A DNA stretch of 64,000 bases from Pengzhenrongella sp031582905 (GTDB lineage Bacteria; Actinomycetota; Actinomycetes; Actinomycetales; Cellulomonadaceae), in NCBI RefSeq assembly GCF_031582905.1, contig NZ_CP133990.1:186001-250000 (forward strand), written 5' to 3'. This document shows, piece by piece, positions 57,172-64,000 of this stretch. Below the pieces are notes generated by a model, which worked only from the letters and a program-made list of their open reading frames with translations, was not told where the DNA came from and ran no database searches. Every line of letters begins with the position of its first letter. The first letter of the stretch is position 1. The translations under genes and the position numbers were made by a program.

Positions 57172-57957
57172 GTGCGCACGTCCTGGGGCTCGGCGACGGA
57201 CCGAGGTCGGGTCCGTCGGCTCAACGAGGACGCCCTGCTCGCGCAGCCGCCCCTCTTCCTCGTCGCCGACGGCATGGGTGGTCACGACGCCGGTGACGTC
57301 GCGAGCCGGGTCACCGTCGAGGAGTTCTCCCGCCTCGCCGACCGCGACGGCGTCACCCACGACGACGTCCAGGCGGCCTTCGCGCGTGCCGCCGCTCGGG
57401 TGCGCGAGTCGGTGGGCGCCGGTCGTACCGCCGGCACGACCGTCGCAGGGGCCGCCGTCGCCGCCGGGGGCGCGCCGTACTGGCTGGTGTTCAACGTGGG
57501 CGACTCGCGCGTCTACCGCCTCGCCGACGGATCCCTCGAGCAGGTGAGCGTCGACCACTCGGTCGTCCAGGAGCTCATCGACGACGGGCGCCTGCGCCCC
57601 GCGGACGCCGAGTGGCACCCCGACCGCCACGTCATCACGCGCGCGGTCGGCACCGGCCCGGTCCCGGAGGCCGACTACTGGCTCATCCCCGCCGGCTCGG
57701 CCGACCGGCTGCTGCTGTGCTCCGACGGGCTCACCCAGGAGCTCGACGACGACGCCATCCGATACCTCCTCATGGACCAGCCCGACCCGCAGGCCGCGGC
57801 TCAGATCCTCGTCCAGGCCGCGGTGGAGGCCGGTGGCCGCGACAACGTGACCGCCGTCGTCGTCGACCTCGGCGACGCCCGCGCCGCCGGCGTGGACGAG
57901 GCGACCATCGAACGACCCGTGACCCCGCCGCTGCGCGGGGACGGAACGGAGCAGTGA
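57172..57957 (+). CDS. PP2C-family Ser/Thr protein phosphatase
   Basis: 261 residues with metal-binding motifs RRLNEDALL, LVADGMGGHDAGDVAS, NVGDSRVYRL, LLCSDGLTQELDDD and GGRDNVTAVVVDLG. It probably reverses the phosphorylations made by the kinase two genes downstream. GTG 57172 follows GGAGG. Its stop overlaps the next start (GTGA). Confidence 0.94.
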   Translation: MRTSWGSATDRGRVRRLNEDALLAQPPLFLVADGMGGHDAGDVASRVTVEEFSRLADRDGVTHDDVQAAFARAAARVRESVGAGRTAGTTVAGAAVAAGGAPYWLVFNVGDSRVYRLADGSLEQVSVDHSVVQELIDDGRLRPADAEWHPDRHVITRAVGTGPVPEADYWLIPAGSADRLLLCSDGLTQELDDDAIRYLLMDQPDPQAAAQILVQAAVEAGGRDNVTAVVVDLGDARAAGVDEATIERPVTPPLRGDGTEQ

Positions 57958-59478
57958 CCAGCGTGGACGCCCCCGAGTACACCCCCGGCGAGTGGGTCGC
58001 CGTCGTCGCGGACGGCGGCGTCGCGCTGCTCCCGCCGACCACACCGTCCGCGCTCGTGCACCGGCTGTGGGAGTCCCTGCGCCTCGCCGGTGCCGCCGGT
58101 CCCGCCGGTGTGGTCGACCACCTGCAGGTGCTGGTGCGGGACGGTCTGGCGACCCTGCCGCCCTTCGCGCTGCTCACGCTGGACGGCACCCGTCTGCACG
58201 CCGTCGTCCGCGGTGCGGTCGAGGTCGAGGTGACCGCGGCCGGCCGCGCGTTCGTGCTCACCGCCCCCGGGGTGTCCACGTGGTCCGACGAGGTCGTCGA
58301 GGGCGTCCGCACGGTCACCGTGCGCGCGCCGGGCGACGAGGCGGACGCTGATGCGACCGCGCTCCCCATGGCCGCCGGCGTCGCCCGTGCCGGCGGCGTC
58401 CGCCTGCGCCCGACCTGCCCGCTCGCCGCCGTCGAGCCCGTTGCCGTCGACCTCGCCGCTGTCGAGCCCGTCGCCGTCGACCTCGTCGCTGTCGAGCCCG
58501 TCGCCGTCGAGCCCGTCGCTGTCGACCCTGCGCCGGCCGTGCCGGTGACCGCCCTGCCGTCCGTCACCGCGGCCCCGGCCGGCACCGCTGACCCGTCCCG
58601 CGGGGCGGTGCCGTCCCCCGTGGGGAGCCGTCGCCCGCGGTGCCGGACGTCGTGCCGGCCCCGGTGCCGACCTCCGCGGTGCCCGCGGTGGGTCCGGGGT
58701 GGCTGCTCGTGCGGTGATGTCGGTGTCGGTCGCTGCACAGGTCGCCGCACCGGTCGCCGTGCTGCCCCACCCCGCCCGCGCCGCGGACCCCGTCGTCGGT
58801 GACGAGCCCCTCGACCTCACGATGCTGCGCCCGGCCGAGACGCCGCGGCACGCGGCACCCGCCGTGGCGGGGCCGACCGAGCCGACCGATCAGCCCACCG
58901 AGCAGCCCACCGACCGGCCGAGCGACGAGCCGGCCGGGACGCGCACCGACCGGTCCGGCGCGGAGCCCGCCGACCACCCGGTCGCGCCGGAGGTGCTGCC
59001 CACCGCGTCCACCGACCACGACGGCACCACGGTGCTGAGCGCGGACGTCGTCGCGCTGCGCCGTCGGCTGCCGGAGTGGGCGGGCCACGCGGTGGCCGCG
59101 CCGCTCGCCACGTCCCTGCCCACGCCCGCCTCGCCGGCGGCCGCCCGGCTGGCCCTGTCCACCGGCGAGCGCGTCACGCTGAGCCGGCCGGTGCTCATCG
59201 GCCGGGCGCCGCAGGCGTCGCGGGTGCACAGCAGCCAGGTCCCGCAGCTCGTCACCGTGCCCAGCCCGATGCAGGACATCTCGCGCACCCACGCCGAGGT
59301 CCGCATGGACGGCGACGACGTCGTGCTGACGGACCTGCGCTCGACCAACGGCGTGCTGGTCGTGCGTCCCGCCGCGGCGCCGCAGCGCCTGCAGCCGGGG
59401 GAGGCGACCGTCCTGCAGCCGGGCGTGCTCGTCGACCTCGGGGAGGGCGTCACGTTCACCGTGGAGCGCTCGCGGTGA
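57954..59478 (+). CDS. FHA-domain protein (two frame breaks)
   Basis: About 508 residues after repair. An N-terminal conserved domain (YTPGEWVAVVADGGVALLPP, VDHLQVLVRDGLATLPPFALL), a long Val/Ala/Pro/Glu linker with 10-residue repeats, the conserved VLSADVVALRRRLPEWAG and a C-terminal forkhead-associated domain (RPVLIGRAPQASR, DISRTHAEVRMDGDD, LRSTNGVLVV) that binds phosphothreonine. Breaks: the G4 runs 58622-58625 and 58696-58699, one G each. It probably docks on substrates of the adjacent kinase. Start and stop overlap both neighbours by four bases. Confidence 0.88.
58431..58520 (+). repeat. Three tandem 30-bp repeats inside the FHA gene
   Basis: Three near-identical 30-bp units beginning GTCGAGCCCGT code for ten-residue repeats of the type VEPVAVDLVA in the disordered linker. 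Because 30 is a multiple of three, copy-number change would not break the frame. Confidence 0.85.
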
Positions 59479-61162
59479 CGGTGCCCCGTCGCCCCTCCGC
59501 GCCGCCCGAGATCCCGGGTCACACCGTCGGGCGGCTGCTCGGCATGGGCGGGTTCGCGGACGTCTACCTCTACACCCAGCACCTGCCGCGCCGGCCGGTC
59601 GCGGTCAAGGTGCTGCCGGCGGACTCTCTTGACGCGGACGTCCTCGCGCGGTTCGGGACCGAGGCCGACCTGATGGCCCAGCTCTCCCACCACCCGTCGA
59701 TCGTCACGATCCACCACGCGGCGGTCGCGGCCGACGGCCGCCCCTACCTCGTCATGGAGTACTGCGCGCGCCCCGGGCTGGGGGCCCGCTACCGCAGCGA
59801 GCGCATCTCGGTCGCGGAGGCGCTCCGCATCGGGATCCGCCTCGCGTCCGCGGTGGAGACGGCCCACCGGGCCGGCATCCTGCACCGCGACATCAAGCCC
59901 GCCAACGTGCTCACCACGGACTTCGGCTGGCCGGCGCTCACCGACTTCGGCATCGCCGCCACCACCGGCTGGAGCGGTGGCGCCGCGGTCGGCATGTCCA
60001 TCCCGTGGTCGCCGCCCGAGCTGCTCGCCGCCGTCCCGGACGGCGACGTGCGGGCCGACGTCTACTCCCTCGCCGCGACCGTGTACTCCCTGCTCGCCGG
60101 ACGGTCCCCGTTCGAGGTCCCCGGCAGCGCCAACGGTGCGGCCGACCTCGTCGCGCGCATCGAGCGGGACCCCCTGCCGCGCACCGGCCGCACCGACGTG
60201 CCGCCGAGCCTGCACGCCGCGCTCGCGCGTGCGATGGAGAAGAACCCGGTCCACCGGTTCCACTCGGCGCTCGCCCTGGCCCGCGCGCTGCAGGCCGTCG
60301 AGCTCGAGCTCATGCTCCCGGGGACGCCGGTCGAGCTCGCCCAGGAGGGGACCGACGAGACGGCCGGCCCGGTCACCCGCTCCGGCGCCGCCCCGCACGC
60401 GCCCGCCGACGACGCCGCGACGCGCCTGCGCCCCGTGGTGAGCATCGACCCCGAGGGGGACGACGCCGCCGATGACGAGCCCGGCCGGCCGCAGCGCACG
60501 GCGGCCGAGGAGGCCGCGACGGTCACGCGTCGGCGTCCGATCGCGAGCATCACGCCCGACGCCGAGCCGGTGCACGTCGGCCCCTGCCCGCACGCCGCCG
60601 GTCCGAGCACGCCGGCCACCGGCGTGCCGGTGCTGCCCTCCTTCACCGTCCCCGCGGCAGCCGACGAGCACGCGGGCGACGCGCACGACGACCCCGAGGT
60701 CGCCCCCGGACCCGGCCCGCCCGGTCGCGGCGCGTCCTCACCGCGCTCGCGGGCGCCGCCGTCGTGGCCGCGCTCGCGGCCTCGACCACCCTCGCGCTCG
60801 GCGCCGGCGACCCGGACGTCGCCGTCGCCGCCGAGCCCGCCCCGTCGGCCACGCCGGCCGCGGTCGTCACCGCGGTGCCGGCTCCGGTCGACGTCCGCGT
60901 CACCCCGCGGCCCGACGGCACGGTGACCGCGACCTGGACGAACCCCCAGCCGCAGGACGGCGACCGGTACCTGTGGGGCGTCGTCCGGGCCGGTGCCGAC
61001 ACCCGCCTCGAGCTCGTCGACGACACGCAGGTCACCGTCGAGGTCGCGACGGGGTCCCCGGCCGGGACCACGGCGGCCGCGGAGCGCACGTGCGTCGAGG
61101 TCTCCATCGTCCGGGCGGACCGGCGTGCGTCCAACCGGCCCGCGCTCGGGTGCACGCCGTGA
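59475..61162 (+). CDS. Membrane Ser/Thr protein kinase (one frame break)
   Basis: About 562 residues after repair. Cytosolic kinase domain: GMGGFADVYLY glycine loop (about residue 23), Lys45 in VAVKVL, HRDIKPANVL with Asp139, LTDFGIAATTG, SIPWSPPELLA. A polar linker of about 110 residues follows, then one membrane segment (VLTALAGAAVVAALAAST) and a short extracytoplasmic fibronectin-III-like domain (PAPVDVRVTPRPDGTVTATW). The break is best placed at the C5 run 60703-60707, one added C giving a basic PRTRPARSRRVLTAL before the segment. GTG overlaps the FHA gene. Confidence 0.9.
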
Positions 61163-64000
61163 CCGCGCGCCGCGGCATGCCGAACCGGCGCACGTGGACC
61201 CGGACCGGCGCCGCCGTCACCGCCCCGGTGCTGCTCGCCGTGCTGGCCCTGATCCACCCGGGCCAGGCGGTGTCACAGCTCGACCTGCACGACGGCGGCG
61301 TGTGGCTCACCAACGCCTCGACCCTCGGCGTCGGGCGCTACAGCTCGACCGTCGGCGAGCTCAACGGCGGCCTGGTCGCGGGGTCGAGCGAGGTCGACGT
61401 GCTCCAGGACGGCGCCGACGTGCTCATCCACGAGCCCGGCGTCCTCGCCGCGGTCGACCCCGCCGCCGTCACCACGACCGCCGAGGTCGCGCTGCCCGCC
61501 GGTGCCCGGGTGTCGTCGGCCGCCGGGACCGTCGCCGTCGTCGACCCCGCGGACGGCGCACTGCGGATCGGGCGCGTGGGCACGCTGGCCGAGCTCGTCC
61601 CCGACGGCCCGGCGGACGCCGAGCTCGGCGTCGGCGGGGCGGCGGTCGTGGCCGTCGGCGGGGACGTGCTGACCGTGGCCGCGGACGGGACCCGCCGCAC
61701 GCTGCGGGCGGACGGCGACGGGGCCGGGGCCCGCGTCCTCACCGCCGGGGAGCCGGACGCGCAGGCGTCCGCGGCCGGGCCGGTCGAGCAGGCCACCGCC
61801 GTCGGGGACCAGCTCGTCACCCTCACCGGGACCACGCTGCGCACCGCGACCGGTGCGGTGGACCTCGCCGGTGCCGGCACCCCCTGCGGCTGCAGCAACC
61901 TGGTCCGGATGCCGCCACGGTGCTGGTCGCGGGCCCGACCGCGCTGCTCGAGGTGCCGCTGACCGGTGCGACCACGCCGGACGACGTGCGCCGCCACCCC
62001 TCCGGCGGCAGCGGCGCGCCCGCCGCACCGGTGCGGGTCGGGGCGTGCGTGTACGGCGCCTGGGCGTCCGCCACCGGCAGCGCGCTGACCCGCTGCGGGA
62101 CCGACGGCCCGACCGTCGTCGACCTCGCGGGCATGACGGCGCAGGACCGGCTCGTGTTCCGGGTCAACCGGTCCGTCGTCGTGCTCAACGACACCGCGCA
62201 CGGGCGGGTGTGGGTCCCCACCGAGGACCCCGAGCTGCGCGAGCCGAACTGGCAGGACATCGAGCCCGAGGCCGAGCAGGACGATGACCCGCAGGACTCC
62301 GACACCCAGCAGGGCACGCTGTCCTCGGCCACCGAGTGCACCGGTGAGTCCGCGCCCGCCACCGCGTCGGACGACGCCTACGGCGTGCGGGCCGGCCGCA
62401 CCGTGCAGCTCCCGGTGCTGGCGAACGACGCGGCGTCCGACTGCGGCGTCCTCGTGCTGTCCGAGTGGGACCCGGTCCCGGCGGCGTGGGGCACGCTCAC
62501 GGCGGTCCACGGCGGCCGCGCCCTGCAGCTCACCGTCGACGACGCCGCCTCCGGCACCGTCGAGTTCACCTACACCGTCACCGACGGTCGCGGTGCCGCG
62601 GCCCCCGCGACCGCGACCGTGCGGGTCACCGTCCAGCCGGCCGGCAGCAACGCACCACCCACCCAGGCGCGTCTGGACACCGTCGTCGTCGAGCAGGGTG
62701 CCGCGGTCACCGCCGACGTCCTGCCCGCCTTCACCGATCCGGACGGCGACGACCTCGTGCTCGTCGAGGCGACCGTCACCGACGGCGGGACGGTCCACAG
62801 CCGGCCCGACGGCCACGTGACCTTCCAGGCCGCCGACGGCGCGCTCGGCGTCGTCGGCGTGCGGCTGGTCGTCTCCGACGGCGTCGCCACGGCCGTGGGG
62901 GAGCTGCGGGTCGACGTGCGGCCGGTCGGCTCCCTGGTCCCGGTGGTCGACCCCGTGCACGCCGTCGCCTACGTCGGCGAGCCGGTGACCGTCCACCCGC
63001 TCGCGTCGGTCCGCAGCGGCACCACCGAGGTGCCCCGCCTCGCGGGGGTCGAGCCCCTCGTCGGGGCGACCGTCGTGCCGGACGTCGCCGCCGGGACCTT
63101 CACCGTCACCGCCGCCCGGCCGGGCCCGCTGTACGTCACGTTCACCGTGGCCGCCGGGACCCAGCAGACCACCGGGGTCGCCCGCGTCGACGTGCGCGAG
63201 CGGCCCCTCGAGGCGCAGGGGCCCACCGCCGTCGCCGACCGCGCCCTGCTCCCCCGGGCGGCGAGGTGACGATCGACCCGCTCGCCAACGACATCTCGCC
63301 GGACGGCGCAATCCTCGTGCTGCACTCCGTCGAGGTGCCCGACGGCTCGGGACTCGAGGTCGCCGTCCTGGGTCACGGGCTGCTGCGGATCACCGCGACC
63401 GGGAGCCTGCCCGGACCCGTCGTCCTGCACTACGTCGTCTCCGACGGCCTGCGCGAGGCGCGCGGGGAAGTCCTCGTGCGACCGCTGCCCGCGTCCGCCA
63501 CGCAGCAGCCCCCGGTCGTGCCGGACGCCACCGCCACCGTGCGCACCGGCGGCGTCGTCACGATCCCGGTGCTCGACGGCGCCTTCGACCCCGAGGGTGG
63601 GCCGCTCACCCTCCTGCCCGACCTCGCCGAGCCCCTCGGCGAGGACGAGGGCCTGCTGTTCGTCTCCGGCGACGTGCTGCGCTACCGCGCCCCCGACCGC
63701 CCCACCACGGCCCGGGCGTCGTTCACGGTGACCGATGCCACCGGCGCCGCCACGTCGGCACGCCTGACCGTCACGGTGCACGCCGCGGACGCCACCACCA
63801 AGGCGCCGCCGCAGCCCGCCCCCGTCACCGCGCGCGTCTTCGCCGGCGAGATCACCCGGATCACCGTCCCGCTGGTCGGCGTCGACCCGGACGGCGACGG
63901 CGTGACCCTGCTCGGTCTGGACCGCGCGCCCGAGAAGGGTCGGGTCGTCGACACCGGCGCCGACTGGATCGACTACGAGGCCTTCGGGGACGAGTCCGGT
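61159..64000 (+). CDS. Large Ig-like repeat surface protein, 3' end outside the window (two frame breaks)
   Basis: 948 codons visible and still open. Signal/anchor segment near residues 17-33 (GAAVTAPVLLAVLALIHPG), an N-terminal region of about 350 residues (WLTNASTLGVGRYSS, VWVPTEDPELREPNWQDIEPE), then tandem bacterial Ig/cadherin-like domains of about 90 residues, e.g. ATASDDAYGVRAGRTVQLPV and PDATATVRTGGVVTIPVLDG. Breaks: the C5 runs 61880-61884 and 63251-63255, one C each. Its GTG overlaps the kinase stop, suggesting it is part of the signalling cluster. Probably a cell-wall or secreted adhesin-like protein; role unknown. Confidence 0.87.

Noticed and set aside
1368..63255. Reading the split genes as pseudogenes or as programmed frameshifts
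   Set aside because: There is no slippery site with a stem-loop shared by the sites, the shifts are nearly all one missing base in C/G runs, and the genes are otherwise intact, including complex I.
1..64000. tRNA, rRNA, CRISPR or insertion sequences
   Set aside because: No intergenic gap shows a cloverleaf, a spaced direct repeat array or a transposase. The largest gaps, 7870-8126 and 34462-34663, hold only the regulatory signals described.

Overview
The window is about 74-76% G+C by eye, with many GTG starts, ATGA/GTGA-type gene overlaps, menaquinone (not ubiquinone) synthesis, a Rex regulator, a cytochrome-c maturation (Ccs) system II and the actinobacterial MoxR/PP2C/FHA/kinase cluster. 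This points to an actinobacterial chromosome, most likely of the Cellulomonadaceae or close relatives (inferred from gene content only). No tRNA, rRNA, CRISPR array, insertion sequence or phage gene was found.

Layout. 0.1-8 kb: pentose use, with araA facing a five-gene sugar ABC-transport operon (substrate-binding protein, tandem ATPase, permease, ROK repressor, extra single-domain ATPase) and a palindromic operator candidate in front of it. 8-10.3 kb: TrkA/TrkH potassium uptake. 10.4-15.5 kb: small housekeeping and regulatory genes (AcuC, a short HTH protein next to the 32-residue ribosomal protein bS22, a HAD phosphatase, a glutaredoxin-like protein, Rex, YceI and a MarR regulator). 15.5-20.6 kb: cytochrome-c biogenesis operon (histidine phosphatase, ResA, CcdA, ResB, CcsB). 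20.6-34.5 kb: menaquinone synthesis (menA, menE, menB, menC, menD, menF, menG) interleaved with a DUF3048 lipoprotein, an HtrA protease and a lower-G+C DUF6318/PKD pair. 34.6-53.8 kb: a geranylgeranyl-reductase-family gene, the full nuoA-N complex I operon and a polyprenyl diphosphate synthase. 53.9-64 kb: MoxR ATPase, a membrane GGDEF-EAL protein, PP2C phosphatase, FHA protein, membrane Ser/Thr kinase and a giant Ig-like surface protein that runs off the window.

Much of the window forms one respiratory module. The men genes, the polyprenyl synthase and the reductase make and partly saturate menaquinone; complex I reduces it; the Ccs proteins mature the c-type cytochromes downstream. Rex, encoded at 13.4 kb, probably couples this to NADH/NAD+ through a near-consensus site at 34635-34650 just ahead of the reductase-nuo operon.

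A major caveat is that sixteen otherwise intact genes contain one or two single-base frame breaks (22 breaks in all), almost all a C or G run one base too short. Adding or removing one base per site restores full-length conserved proteins. This pattern fits homopolymer sequencing error rather than gene decay, so I annotate these as single CDSs spanning the break and give each site. Two apparent fusions (glutaredoxin-Rex and NuoM-NuoN) must be read with the same caution.
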